Shown here: positions 22,485 to 34,083 of the stretch, piece after piece
How positions within the stretch are numbered: the first letter of the stretch is position 1
Layout of the letters: every line of letters starts with the position of its first letter
Source: Linyphia triangularis
Taxonomy: Eukaryota; Arthropoda; Arachnida; Araneae; Linyphiidae
Direction of reading: 5' to 3'
NCBI GenBank assembly: GCA_963978545.1
Contig: OZ021722.1
Coordinates: 5,971,201-6,035,200, forward strand
Length of the DNA: 64,000 nucleotides
Notes under the pieces: generated by a model
Seen by the model: only the letters and a program-made list of their open reading frames with translations
Databases searched by the model: none
Told to the model about the DNA's origin: nothing
Program-made: the position numbers and the translations under genes

Positions 22485-23684
22485 TACTAGCTGAATACCC
22501 GTGCTGCGCTACGAAATTTTACCATTAGCATTTTAGCGATCAAAAGACATTCATGTATTCTACACTTCAGACGTTTGCTCCCATTTCGATCCCGACAAAT
22601 TGATTTATCAAAATAGGAACTTTCCTTTGTTGACATTTTAAACGAAATTTATAATTGTGAATAGTAAACTGGAATAGTTTATTGTGTTTATGTTTGCTCT
22701 TAGTTCTAAATTTCAAAGTAGTAGCTGTATTGGAATTAAGTTAATTAGACATTAAGTTAATCCTCGTATAGGTTCAATGTTGCGTCGTCTTTTCATCCCT
22801 TAAAAATTCGTTAATCGATATTGGAATGACTTATTTTTTTAACATTTGCAAAAAAATATCAGAAAAATGACTACATTGGAAGAGGAACATTCGGATATCC
22901 CTCGTTTGGAACATTTAACCCCTTCTCGACCCCTTAAAGTTGGTTAATCGAGAACAGAATAGCTAACTTTTTCTATGTTTACCATTGTTGATATTTGTAC
23001 CAATTTTTAGAGTTGTGACCATATGGGAAGTGGTACATTCGAATATCCCTCGTTTGGAACGTTTAACCCCTGTTCCACCCCTTAAAGTGGGTTAATCGAG
23101 ATCGGAATAACTTACTTTTTCTTCGTTTGTCTTTATTGATATTCTCACCAATTTTTAGAGTTGTGACGAAATGAGAAGAAGGACATTCGAATATTCCTCG
23201 TTTGGAACTTTTAACCCCTTTTCGAGCCCTTAAAGTGGGTTAATCGAGATCGGAATAGCTTACTTTTTCTATGTTTACTATTGTTAATATTTGTACCAAT
23301 ATTTAGAGTTGTGACCAAATGGGAAGTAGGATATTCGAATGTCCCTCGTTTGGAACGTTTAACCCCTTTTCGACCCCTTAAAGTGGGTTAATCGAGATCG
23401 GAATAGTTTACTTTTTCTATTTTTACCATTGTTGATATATGTGCCGATTTTCAGAGTTGTGACTATGTGGGAAGTAGGATATTCGAATGTCCCCCGTTTG
23501 GAACGTTTAACCCCTTTTCGACCCCTTAAAGTGGGTTAATCGAGATCGGAATAGTTTACTTTTTCTATTTTTACCATTGTTGATATTTGTGCCGATTTTC
23601 AGAGTTTTGACAATGTGGGAAGTGGGAGAATTAGTGATGAGTGAGTCAGTGAGTGAGGGCTTTGCCTTATATATATATATATAT
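22485..23684 (+). mobile_element. K-family element (subtype b), copy 2
   Basis: Head TACTAGCTGAATACCCGTGC then TGCGCTACGAAATTTTACC. About 280 bp of lead sequence follow, then a tandem array, then the tail gatgagtgagtcagtgagtg, agggctttgcctt and a TA run. Copy 4 (49703-50532) is nearly identical in the head (22485-22620 against 49703-49840) but has fewer array units. No coding capacity. Confidence 0.75.
22765..23625. repeat. 148-bp tandem array inside K
   Basis: The word ggaac(a/g)tttaacccc starts at 22908, 23056, 23204, 23352 and 23500. The spacing is exactly 148 bp each time, with no net indel. Each unit also has a tcgagatcggaatag-type phrase and ttcagagttgtgac. A more degenerate unit precedes at about 22770. 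The last two units are the most alike. Confidence 0.92.
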
Positions 23685-24240
23685 AATGATGATTTTGGCG
23701 ATATACTTTTCGATAATTCTTATAATATACTTTCTTATAAGTGAAACTGAGGAGAGAAGAAAAAATGATCTTGGATGAGATATGCTCAAGGTAATAGAAC
23801 TCTATGTTATTTGCATTCATTTTTCAACTTTTTACTCCACTAAAGAATTTATTGTAATTTCAGAGGTGGGGTGTTACTAACACCTTAAGAGGAATTACCA
23901 CAGTGATTTTGAACTAAATCGTTGGAGCAGTTTTTTAGCAATTACTGAAACACATGATTTTGTTCAATGGCAGATACCTTACGTGTATGCGCAATTTTGA
24001 CGAAATCCTTAACGGTAGGTCCCATGGCTACCATCAACTCGCACAACAAATTTGAACATCGTAGGTCAATTTGTTCGGGAGTTATGCTGACCGACCACAC
24101 ACACACGCACACATTTTTTCTAGATCATATTTTTGAAATCAGGATATTCAAAAACGTTGAGAAATGCAAAAAAATCAATTTTTTAACTGAATGCTATTCT
24201 TTCATTACCCCTATGTATACATATGTGTAGTTGAAAGTAA

Positions 24241-25250
24241 AAATGTAATACTTTAAATATTAAAATTTAACGTAATATCAATGGTTAAATTGTAGGATAC
24301 GCATTTTATACTTTAACACTGTTTTTATTTAAAAAAAAAAAGAAAATATTTCTAACTTTATAGGACATCAAACTGAAATCTACTGACCATTTTTTTTTTT
24401 TTTTAAATTTTTTTTTTATACCTTCAAATTTAATTCCCTTAAATCTCATAATTCGCAAGGAAACTTCTATGCGTAATACCTTTTCTAAAAGTAAACTTAA
24501 TTAAAATAAAAGCATTGTTTTAGAATCTCTTACTAAAGTACTGTAAAATCATACTGCTGCGAAAGAAAATCAAATTCACGGTTTTTCAACAATTTAATTT
24601 TTTTTTTTTAGAATATGCTTTGGCTTTCTTCGATTTTTTTTTTTCTTTTTTTTTTTTTTTTTTCCTTCTCTTCTTTTAAAATTTCTTTCTTTCTACGAGA
24701 GCGTTAAGCAGTTTATGCAATGTATTCGAGTCTATATAACTAAATATTAATTTAGTTTTTTTTCTTTTTTTTTTTTTCTTTTGGTGAGTCTTTTTTACAA
24801 TATTAAAAATAGTTTTTGCTGTCTTATGATGTGCGATCGTCACTTCATCGTAATGCAATGTTTTTTTTTTTTTTTTTTCGATGTGAATATAAATCTTTAA
24901 ATTTTGCGGTCTATAGCAACAAAATAGCTCAACTTAATTCTAATGAATTACGTGCAAAAATTTTAATTAGAGAAAATTAACTGTGAAGTTTTTTTTTATA
25001 GAAAGACGCTTCGATTTTTTGATAAACAAAAATTAGAAATGTTTTTTAAATACTCATGATAAAAACGCTTTAATTTCACTTAAACATTTTTTCATTGAAT
25101 AATATGATATTGCGTATTTAACCATATTGTGGTTGAGCAAAATTTGTGTTTGTTGTGTTGCAAAAATTACTAAAAATGTAAAAAAATAAATCGCGAACAA
25201 ACTATAAGCATAAGTTGGAAAATACAGTTTAATATGTTTAAGGGGGTCCG
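24241..25250. other. AT-rich stretch with many T tracts
   Basis: T tracts at about 24391-24404, 24640-24664, 24757-24777 and 24859-24878. A 60-codon minus-strand frame at 24676-24858 is made of Lys from these tracts. No repeat or gene recognised. Confidence 0.5.
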
Positions 25251-25256
25251 GTACCG

Positions 25257-25279
25257 AAAATAATAATAATAATAATAAA
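25257..25279. repeat. (AAT)n microsatellite
   Basis: Short run of ataataataat units at the start of a low-complexity patch. Confidence 0.8.
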
Positions 25280-25354
25280 AAATAAAAAAACTTATTTAGA
25301 AATATTCTTATGTCAAAAATTTATTTTATGTATGAGATACTATTCTCACACAAA

Positions 25355-25608
25355 TTTTCTGTGTATAGTTTTAAAAAGTGACGTAATCATTTAAAGTTCT
25401 ACTGTATTTTATTTTATTTGTTAACAGTGATAATACAGGTGGCAACACCTAAAGCAATCGGGTAATTTCGAGATGTTTCTATTTATTTGACCAGTTGGCT
25501 GGATATTTCGAGAAGGTTCTCCCGCGCCTATATAAATTAGATCGCGGCTAAAATCGACTGACATTTTGATTTCGCCATCATTGCCTCTGAGGAAAAATCA
25601 TAACACTA
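25355..25608 (+). mobile_element. U: LTR-like fragment, copy 2
   Basis: tctgtgtatagttttaaaaa then gtgacgtaatc, tacaggtggcaacacctaaa, gaccagttggctggatattt, cgcgcctatataaattagat (a TATA box) and catcattgcctctgaggaaa. Aligns with copies 1 and 3. It may be a partial LTR of a second retrotransposon family. No internal region adjoins it. Confidence 0.55.
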
Positions 25609-25615
25609 TTTATAT

Positions 25616-25620
<5 letters not shown>

Positions 25621-25673
<53 letters not shown>
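25621..25673. repeat. Poly-A run meeting poly-T run
   Basis: About 28 A, then c, then about 24 T back to back, so the DNA can form a perfect hairpin. It sits at the right edge of U copy 2. Confidence 0.9.
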
Positions 25674-25680
<7 letters not shown>

Positions 25681-25880
25681 TGTGTTTATTTAATTTTTTA
25701 AAAATCAAAAACAAAGAAAAATTCATAAAAATTTATGGTTGCGTATTGTGATATAAGTCAAAATGAAATATATTTATATATATTTTCAAAGTAATACAGA
25801 ATTATATAAAGAAAATGTATTTTCACAGAAATTTGTTGGGCGAATTAGGAAAAATTCAAATAATTCTCAAAGTTAAAATA

Positions 25881-27168
25881 CCGTAAAATGGGGTGAATCG
25901 GAACGAAACTTCATGAAATTACAAAAAAATTACTATTTTACACAAATAAAGCAGTTTTATTAATTATATATATATATATATTTTTATTTGGCTAACATTT
26001 TTGGAATCTTGGAACATGTTTTGTGGGGTTTTCAACACTGTCCTTTTTTATAAAAAAATTCTGAAACAGCGTCATATAATCCAATGAGTTTTAACCTCTC
26101 CAAAACTTATCCCGTAATTAATAATATGTACCATCTTAACTAATCTACCATCTTAACTAATATACCATCTTAACTACTTAACTAATATATTTTTAGATAA
26201 GAATAAACATCCACAACTGCATGCCATATTTAATTTAACTTGGTTTTAAAAACTTTTTATTTGACTAATTTTTATGTTTTGCCTCGTCTCGATTTTGAGA
26301 TTTGCGGGGTGAATCGGAACACTTGAAAAGTGATATTAAAGAGCTGTTTTTGGCAAGATTATGTTCCACACAAGATTCAATGACTGAACAAGAGTCTAAT
26401 TACTCTCTTCAAGACAGTAAGCAAGATTGCATGCTTGAATAAATGTCAGAAGAGGAGTCTAGTTTCCGCATGGCAGAAAATCCGATTGTTCCAGTATTTT
26501 TTTCTCTAAATGACTTCGTTATCTTTAAGTTATATGGAGAAATGTATGAAGACTCTATGTGAGCAAAGTTTTACACCCACAAGATTATTGCTATATAAGT
26601 GTGTTTTACAAGAAACGCCCATGAACGAAAAGATTTTCTGAAACAAATGAGGATGCTTTTCTCCTTTCTCAAAGTATTTTAAGGAATTTGAAGTCATACA
26701 CCACGCAAACATAAAGTAGATTAAAATATATTATTAATTTTAAAGACTATTTGGATGAATTATAGGAAGAGTTGATAAGCTTTCAAACATACGATTTGTT
26801 TTGGCAATAATTGACAAATACAAATTTTATCCGTCATATTAAATGATTTTTTTTATAATAATTTTGTGTTCCTATTTACCACAATGCATTATTACTTGTT
26901 TTTTGTCACCCTGTAAACATTTAAATAGTATCAGGCATAAATTGTAGCGAGTGTTCTGATTCACCCCTTTCTGCGGGGTGAATCGGAACACCATGAAAAA
27001 ATTCAAAATAAATTAAAGTCTTAGTTTTTTCAACATTTTTTGGGTTTATCCTCAAAGAAGAAGATAAGACCCAAGTTTCAATGTCAAAAATATGTTCCTT
27101 AACGATCTTATTACAACCTATTTTTACTTTGAAAGTTGAAAAGTGTTCCGATTCACCCCATTTTACGG
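25881..27168. mobile_element. P: DNA transposon remnant at a TA site (1288 bp)
   Basis: Left end CCGTAAAATGGGGTGAATCG then gaac; right end is the exact inverse (gttccgattcaccccattttacgg). Both ends are flanked by TA (25879-25880, 27169-27170). The inner half of the end, ggggtgaatcggaac, recurs at 26309-26323 and, as a back-to-back pair, at about 26960-26990. TA duplication fits Tc1/mariner/pogo-like elements. Plus-strand fragments near 26380-26560 (MSEEESSFRMAENP; SLNDFVIFKLYGE) look like a decayed acidic transposase tail, interrupted by stops. Confidence 0.78.
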
Positions 27169-28160
27169 TATTGAAATTTTTGCTTTTTTCTTATGCTTTA
27201 CGCTAAATGTTATTTAAAATAGAATTTAAAAAATAAAATTCAGTAATGACAATATGTTTAAAACTATATAAATTAAATGCTTCAAAAATTTGGATATACA
27301 ATTGTAAATGGTTGTGGTGATATATCGATTTGAATTTGCAACATCTGAGAAAAACACTAGTATTCGAAAAACGCACTTTAAGTAGACTCTTCAAGGCGTT
27401 ACGCCCATTCGTAATGTTTAAATAACAGGTAATTTTGTGGCTTTCAAATCACTGGAGGAATCAGATAAAAACTTTATTCTCTTCAGGAATGCATATACTA
27501 TTTTTTTAAATCAGAAAAAAAAGAAGAAAAAAATTGGAATTTTTGACGAAATTTCAGTAGTGGTCCCCTTTAAGAATTGATGGCATAATTTTTAAATCAC
27601 ATATTAAAACTACAAAAATAAAATGATGGTAACTCTCAAATCTATTATAAAGCCAATTCTGTTCTTAATGAATCTCACTCAATTTCCTTGCCGAATTCAT
27701 GCTCAATCTTGCTTTTCAATAGGCTCTTCATAAAAAAAAAACAATTTCGCGGTCAAATACTTTTTTTTTTATCATTTCTTATACATATCAGAAGTAATTT
27801 TCATTTGCATAATATTAAAAGAAAAATTGAATTTTTAATAAATACTTCGTATATATTAAATTAAAATGTTTGTTATATTCATTAGGCTTCGTAAAATATT
27901 AGATACTTAAAGGATCAAACATTCTACTTTTCGCCAAACAGAATTCTCGCCAAATGTTGATTTTCCTTCCTGTCGCCACAATGACAACAAATAATTGCAA
28001 CTTATTGTTAATGATATACTATTAATTTCAACAAATATTTTATTTGAACTATAATAGATTATTTGATTTATGATTCTTTGAACGTAAATTCTTAAACAAA
28101 ACAAAAAATTGTAATCGTGCTTTCGGCTTACAATAAGCTCTTTTTACAAAACCTATGCTA
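27169..28160. other. Unrecognised AT-rich stretch
   Basis: No frame longer than about 65 codons and no repeat family assigned. Confidence 0.4.
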
Positions 28161-28289
28161 GAAAGCACAATCAACTGGGAATGACGTCATGAACAATAAC
28201 TCAAAAAGTTACAATATTTTTTTTGTCTTTATGGCAACAGGAAAGAAGATCAACATTTGCCAAGTATTCTTTTTGGAGAAAAAGTAGGA

Positions 28290-28480
28290 TGCCTCTGTCC
28301 GCCAAATATCGGTGTACCTAATGGGGGCTGGTGCACATTAAATCTGTCGTGACCTCAATGTCCTCTCGTTGGTGTGGTGGGGTCGGAGAGAGGGGTTTAC
28401 ACTAGAAGATTTCAAACTCGTATTCTTCTAGATGCTCAAAATTACGAGACGTATTTGGCTGTGTTTGGCACTTTATAAGT
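28290..28480 (+). repeat. GC-richer repeat-like patch
   Basis: ctaatgggggctggtgcaca then ttaaatctgtcgtgacc and ggtgtggtggggtcggagag. The style resembles the body of arthropod SINEs, but no A/B boxes and no second copy are present, so the identity is uncertain. Confidence 0.25.
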
Positions 28481-28761
28481 GGCAAAAATAGGCAGTCGGT
28501 AGTTCCAAAAAACAAAACAAAACAAAAACGAAAAAGTAGGATGTTCTTAAGTACCAAATTTCTAGTGTTATAGGAGGTAATAGGTTTGGTATAGTAGCAG
28601 TATAGGACCCCATTGGCGACTTTTCCCGATTTGATATGGTCGGCTTGGCGCTTTTTTTACACTTCTGGCCACTCCTTCTTCCTACACGATGTTCTGTGAG
28701 TTTCTGGCAACTCCAGCAGTTTTGGCGGTTATAATTTGTTTCGGCGCTTTGCACTTGTAGG

Positions 28762-28812
28762 TTCAACCGGGTAGTTCAAACTTGTAGTTCAAACTTGTAG
28801 TTCCAACCGGGT
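28762..28812. repeat. Short tandem phrase
   Basis: caaacttgtagttc occurs twice in a row within gtagttc-type repeats between two aaccgggt words. Minor local duplication. Confidence 0.6.
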
Positions 28813-28879
28813 TAAGTAGCCAGTGGGCTCCTATACTGCTTATGTTCCTTTTATTTTTAGTATTACAAGATTTGGCGGT

Positions 28880-29142
28880 TAAGATTTACTGTACGGTCAC
28901 CCTTTGAGACTTTAAAAAAAAATCATCAAATTGAAAATTTCGTCAAAAAGCTGTGTCACCAAATCTAATATAGCGTCAAAACACGCCGTGTTACCAAATC
29001 CAAACGGATTTGTTACCATTTTTGGACCATACCATACCGGATTTGTTAACGCCGTGTTACCATACCAAATCCAAATCCACATTCTGAGCCGAATCGAAAC
29101 ATTTCAAAAATTTCGCCAAGGGGGACCATACAGTAAATCTTA
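28880..29142. mobile_element. H-family MITE, copy 1 (263 bp)
   Basis: Left end taagatttactgtacggtca then ccctt; right end is the inverse with two or three changes (aagggggaccatacagtaaa then tctta). Inside, gccgtgttaccaaatccaaa and a second gccgtgttaccataccaaat repeat each other. A diverged copy is at 62733-62938. Confidence 0.7.
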
Positions 29143-29149
29143 TCCGATT

Positions 29150-29194
29150 TGAAGGTCAGCAGGTCAGCAAGTGAATTTGGCGGCAATTGAATGA

Positions 29195-29237
<43 letters not shown>

Positions 29238-30094
29238 AATCTGTATAGTTTGTAATTAAATATTTTATTTTGTATTTGAATATTCATTAAGTTTTCAGTA
29301 ATTTAGTTTTAACTGCAGAAAACCACCTAACTTTGGCCTTATCGCCAACTTTTCAAAATTGCGCCAACCCTGACACGTTAACTAGGAATTTACCTAAGAT
29401 TAAAACCTTTGCATTATAAAAAGTACATATTTTCTTTAACCAAACGACTTTTATCTAATAATCGATAAATGAAAACTATTCTTGATGAAATGGTTTCTTT
29501 AAAACCAAAAGCGCAGTTTAAAATAACAAATAGCGTAGTAATATATTTTGATGTTTAAACAGACTCTGCATGTTGAAGATAATTGGATAGGCATGGGACA
29601 AAAATGCTCATAAAACATCTCCAAGGTTGCCGAAAGATTCCAACAAATTTTTGAGCAAGGCTAAATTGACGTCAGTCGCTTTTCATACTGCAAATTTATG
29701 ATTGAAGATAAGATCCGAAGAAGATTTGCCACGGGACGTACGAGTTTCAAAATGAGGCTAAATATATAAACCTTTTAAGAGATGAAGCTTTCAATTTGCT
29801 GCATATTTCTGTAAAAAATACAGTCGGGTTTTTTTCTTTTCTTTCTCCTTCTGTTATTTAGTTATAAATTGTTGTTATTTTTGACAGAATACCAGTTTAA
29901 ATTTGCTCCTGAAGACTTGGCTTGATTTAGGTATTTGCCTCTTTCTCTTTAAAATATCCTTGTAGCAGCTTAGTTGGCGCTTTGAAATTTCATTACAGAG
30001 AGGAGGTATAATGGATTGCTTTATGGAGGTAACCAGGTCATTTCCAGAATTTCTGGGGATTTAATTTCTTCTTATAAGTAAATAATATAATCAT
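29150..30094. other. Unrecognised stretch with a long T tract
   Basis: T tract of about 38 at 29200-29237. The rest, including about 29560-29830, is of ordinary complexity but matches no family or gene that I know. Confidence 0.4.
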
Positions 30095-30097
30095 AAA

Positions 30098-30632
30098 AAA
30101 CAAAGCTTTTACTATAAATCTTTTATGTGCAATGCCAACTTTTATATTCATTAACAAATAGATTCTGTAAACAGCGTGTGCTTGGTTGTTTGCATCTCAT
30201 TTTAAATATCAAAAACATTTCTGTCAGCAAAATGTTCAACAAACTACGTTTCAAAATTTATTTATTAAAAATGAACGTGGAATTATGCACTTACATGCAA
30301 ATATCTTTTATCTAGTCTGATTAAAACCGTTTGATTACTTATTTAAAAAAAAAAATGGCAATAGAAAATAGTTTCTTCAATGGTTAAATGCTAGTTTAGC
30401 GCGATTGGATGACGACAAGTTGATTTATTACTATTTCGTAAAAGCGATTCTTTTAGTGACAGTGACAGCCGCCAAAATTTGATAGAATGCATTGTCATCG
30501 ACATCGAATCCATCTGTCAAGTTTCCGTCCAAACGGATGATGGTAAGGATGTTCTTTAGGTCTAACCATATTTAAAGGCATTGACATACACAGCCACACA
30601 ACCCCACAATAAATCGAAGTTAATATAAAGGA
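30098..30632 (+). mobile_element. C-family element, near full length without extra insertion
   Basis: From aatcttttatgtgcaatgcc through acagcgtgtgcttggttgtt, caaactacgtttcaaaattt and gcgattggatgacgacaagt. The core cgtaaaagcgattcttttag and gaatgcattgtcatcgacat follow, ending aatcgaagttaatataaagg. Best example of a compact C. Confidence 0.78.
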
Positions 30633-30641
30633 TTTAAAAAT

Positions 30642-30853
30642 GGTACTCTTCAGTTAGACGGGTACTATATAAAAATCGCCAAATTGCAGCGATATCTCAT
30701 TCAAACTAATAACATTCATAAAATTTATAGTTCCTATAATAAACCATTATAGGGTTGCTTCAGACACTCTATTACAAACAGTAAATATTTAGGCTTGCAC
30801 TTATGCTTGGCGACAACTGAGCCAATTGGCACCAGTCTAACGAAAGAGTACCT
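30642..30853. mobile_element. L-family MITE, copy 1 (212 bp)
   Basis: Left ggtactcttcagttagacgg then gta; right is its inverse with two mismatches (gtctaacgaaagagtacc). Middle words atcgccaaattgcagcg, aatatttaggcttg and gcgacaactgagccaattgg recur at 45885-46110. Confidence 0.78.
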
Positions 30854-30854
30854 A

Positions 30855-30912
30855 AATATATATATATATAGATATATAGATAGATAGATATGTATATATA
30901 TAGATATATACT
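30855..30912. repeat. TA/GATA microsatellite
   Basis: Mixed (TA)n and (GATA)n-like units directly at the right edge of the L element. Confidence 0.9.
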
Positions 30913-31322
30913 AACTGCAATTTTTCTACGACATTTATTGATAAGCTTATATAAAATCCAGGATTCGGGCTCAATTTTGTAAGCCAAAAAAAGAAATTGA
31001 CAACTACTTTAAAAACCAAAAATGACACCAAACGCGCTGATTTGGCGAAAGATTAATACAAATAATTTCCGCAAATATCACAAAATTTGCGATTTTTTTC
31101 AATAAAATGAAAATCTGAAAACATAATCGATATACCAATGTAGTGACCAGAATTATTAGTGTGATTGAAAGTTTTGCGATGTCACTCATCTTTAGACTGT
31201 ATGAAGGTTTTTGATTAATAACGTGAAATAAAAAAAAAAAAAAATAGCTTCAAACGTAGACAATCATATTTTAACATTAAATTTTCAGATAGAAAATTGT
31301 TTTATTGCATTGTTTTGTATAT
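30913..31322. other. Mostly unrecognised, with an A terminus
   Basis: At 31160-31195, gtgtgattgaaagttttgcg then atgtcact is the far end of an A repeat, alone. Nothing else assigned. Confidence 0.45.
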
Positions 31323-32326
31323 TACTAGCTGAATACCCGTGCTTCAATTTTACCATGTTTAGCTAACTGCTTGACCCCGCGTTATCCGTCGTTGGTATGT
31401 AGGTTCGCTCACAGGAAGGTTCATTGCTACTCAAGACCAAGCTTGCTTCGCTCACTGAAAATTTAAAATTAAGCTCAGGCTTACTTCACTCGTTGAAAGG
31501 TTCATTTCCATTTAAGCGTGGGCTCGCTTCGGTTGCTGAAAGGTTTATTGCTGCGTAAGCTCGCTTCACTCATTAAAAACTAATTGCTACGTAAGGCCTT
31601 TGTATTAAAAGTCCTTCCCATGTCGAGAAACAAACAAAAAAAATTCCCCGTAAATACAATAAAACAACACCTCTTTAAGAATAATTTAACACGTGTTTGT
31701 GAAAAGTAAAATTAGAAGGCCAAAACTACTTATGTTGAAACTTTCAGAGCTTTAGGCCTATTAGCAGTCGCTTTTCGGGAATATATATATAATAATTAAA
31801 AACAAATTACAATTTTAACATTCTTTTCGTCAAAAGTCCAATTAGAATACCAAAACTACTTACGTTGAAAATTTCAGAACTGTTGTCCAATTAGAAATCG
31901 TTTTGTAAAATATTTGTTAATTGAAAAAATTATTTAAAAAAAAATAATAAATTATTAAATTCTGTTTTTCAAAAGTAAAATTAGAAGGCCAAAACTACTT
32001 AGGTTGAAAATTTCAGAGCTGTAGCCCTATTAAAAATTGTTTTCTAAAATATATTTGTTAATTAATCAAAAAAATTAATTAAAAAAAACTAATCAAGAAA
32101 TTAAAATTCTGTTTTATAAATCTATAATTAGAAGGCTAAAACTACTTATGTTGCAAATTTCAGAGATACATCTCTATTCAAAGTCACTTAGTAAAAAAAA
32201 TAATTAAAAAAGAACTAATTATAATTTTAACATTGTTTGTCATAGGTACAATTAGAAGGCTTAAACTACTTATGTTGAATATTTCAGAGCTCTACTCCAA
32301 TTTTAAGTAGCTTTCTACAGATCCAC

Positions 32327-32385
<59 letters not shown>

Positions 32386-32402
32386 GTTTTATTATTATAG
32401 AT
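31323..32402 (+). mobile_element. K-family element (subtype a), copy 3
   Basis: Head TACTAGCTGAATACCCGTGC, then about 300 bp with three cgctt(c/g)actc-type repeats of cttcgctcactgaaaa flavour. Degenerate tandem units tagged ggccaaaactacttatgttg plus aaatttcagagctg follow, then a CA run and tgttttattattatagat. This is the inverted counterpart of 1337-2258. Confidence 0.75.
32328..32383. repeat. (CA)n microsatellite
   Basis: About 27 CA units with one aaac interruption, at the tail of K copy 3. Confidence 0.95.
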
Positions 32403-33210
32403 TTCGGACATGAGAGTATACATATACACAAAATTTCACTCCTCTTTAAAGGTTAATAAATAAACAAAACAAAAAAAATTGAATTTTAGTAATTTCTTTT
32501 AATAGTTTGTTCACAATTATTTTATCAAAAGTTCTAAATCTAAAAGTAACCTAGTATAAAAATGTGCTATTTTTATTACAGTTAGCACGGAATTTTGTCA
32601 TGCCATAACGTTGAATTACATTAGAATGTAAACCGTACAAATAGAGAATAGAGAGAGAGAGAGAGAGAAAAAAAAGAGAGAATATTCTTAGGTTCGAAAA
32701 ATTATTACATTAGTTTAATTTACGTGAAAGCTTGAAAATGTAAACATTTTTCTGTCCAAATGTAAAAATTTTAAACCCATTTAATATGAGTGGAACTAAA
32801 AGGCTTTTAAGATCACCGAATCATAAAAGGAAGTAAAAATTAAATTTTACATTTTCCCTAAATCTATGGAAAATGGTGCCTCAATTTTTTTTGTAGTAAC
32901 TAATTCATTTATGTACTATAAGATGGTGCACCTTATTGTAAAATATTACCCAAAACATGTTTACCAGAAATAACGTAAAACCCTCCTTTCAAGCAAAAAT
33001 AAGAATACCTTGGTGTTTTCCCACCTTAAATAAAAACCTACTTGGGTTCTTCTATAATGTATCACCTGATCTTATAATGAGTACGATGAAGAATTTTTAT
33101 TTTTTGTTGGTTTTGAGCATCAAGAAACACTAATCGTGAAAGGGAAATGGTGTGGTTTAATACTCACTTTGAAGTACTTTCGTAAATATCAGTCCAGTTA
33201 AGAGAGAGTC
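32403..33210. other. Unrecognised AT-rich stretch
   Basis: Contains a GA run at 32647-32668. No gene or family assigned. Confidence 0.45.
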
Positions 33211-33455
33211 CTATACTAAACTCCAACTTAACTTGACATCATTAGGCGATAGATCTTCACCGTACTCATAGGCAATTAATCCATTTTAAAGGAGTGAAGA
33301 CATAATTCTCGCCAAACCTTATAGCCTTTTGTTCTCTACAGGGTTGTGGTTTGGCGAACATTATGCTTTCAAGCTGCCAAAATGGATTAAATGCCTATGA
33401 GCACTGTGACGATCTACCGTCTAGTGATGTCAAGTTAAGTTGAAGTTTAGTATAG
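33211..33455. mobile_element. D-family foldback MITE, copy 2
   Basis: TACTAAACTCCAACTTAACT then tgacatcattagg on the left; the inverse ending aagttgaagtttagta on the right. The middle is a near-palindrome around ttctctacagggttgtgg. It sits in the tip of M copy 2 (tccTA|D|TAgtaaagatc). Compared with uninterrupted M tips (tccTAgtaaggatc), this shows insertion at TA with duplication of TA. Confidence 0.85.
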
Positions 33456-33903
33456 TAAAGATCATTCCCTATACTCACTATGTTACAGTCTTCTAGCCCA
33501 GTGCATTTAGAGACTACTTTGTATAAAACCTTGATAATTGGTCAGTAGGTATCAAAATGATCACTCAAGGAAATGACATAAATTAAAAACTCGAAAATAG
33601 CGTCTAATATATTGTTGCGTGCGTGGGTTCGAAAGACTTGAAGCCAAAGCGGATAAAAACTTGCAGAAATTTATTCCGATGTAACTCTTCGCATATTCTT
33701 TTACAACTCCAGAACTTCCCGTTCTAATCGATTCAATTCACATCTTTACACAACAATGGAGCACAAACAGCAGTTAAAAACTAGATACACAACTGCTAAA
33801 ATCAACGCAAAAGACAATGCAATACAGTTCACTCTCGGATTTACTCTGAATGCTCGCTGAGAGACAACTAAGCTAGCTCGATCACGCGCTCTCTTACCAA
33901 TAT

Positions 33904-34083
33904 GGCCGACCAAACGGTGTAGTGGTTAGCGTGCTAGCTTCTAGACCGCGAGGTTGCGGGTTCCGAGTCCCGTGTTAGGCATGGGTGTTTGTAAATGTAT
34001 GTTGGCTTGTCTAATGACGAATGTTTCTGCGCATTATAGCCCTCGTGTTGCTGACGGCGCCAGATAATCTGAAAACAACCAAC
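33904..34083 (+). mobile_element. S1 tRNA-SINE, copy 3 (inside the W left arm)
   Basis: ggccgaccaaacggtgtagt then ggttagcgtgctag (A box), gcgggttccgagtcccgtgt (B box), and the tail gataatctgaaaacaaccaa. Flanked by caatat on both sides (33898-33903 and 34091-34096), a possible short target duplication, since W reads on as caatatgtcaaatcaac. Confidence 0.92.

Larger units (their letters stand above)
22335..24240 (-). mobile_element. A-family element split by K copy 2
   Basis: Left part (to about 22484): gtgtggaaagtcgcccgact, tttcaattacactacaatac, atttgtgtcatttgcc and ggcgatattttttcgattat. It resumes after K at about 23686 with gatgattttggcgatatact, then ttgcattcatttttcaactt, aggtcccatggctacc, caaatttgaacatcgtaggt and caatttgttcgggagttatg. 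It ends tacatatgtgtagttgaaag. K therefore inserted after A. Confidence 0.78.

Noticed and set aside
22765..23625. CRISPR-like array
   Set aside because: Units are contiguous 148-bp repeats without unique spacers, in an animal genome.
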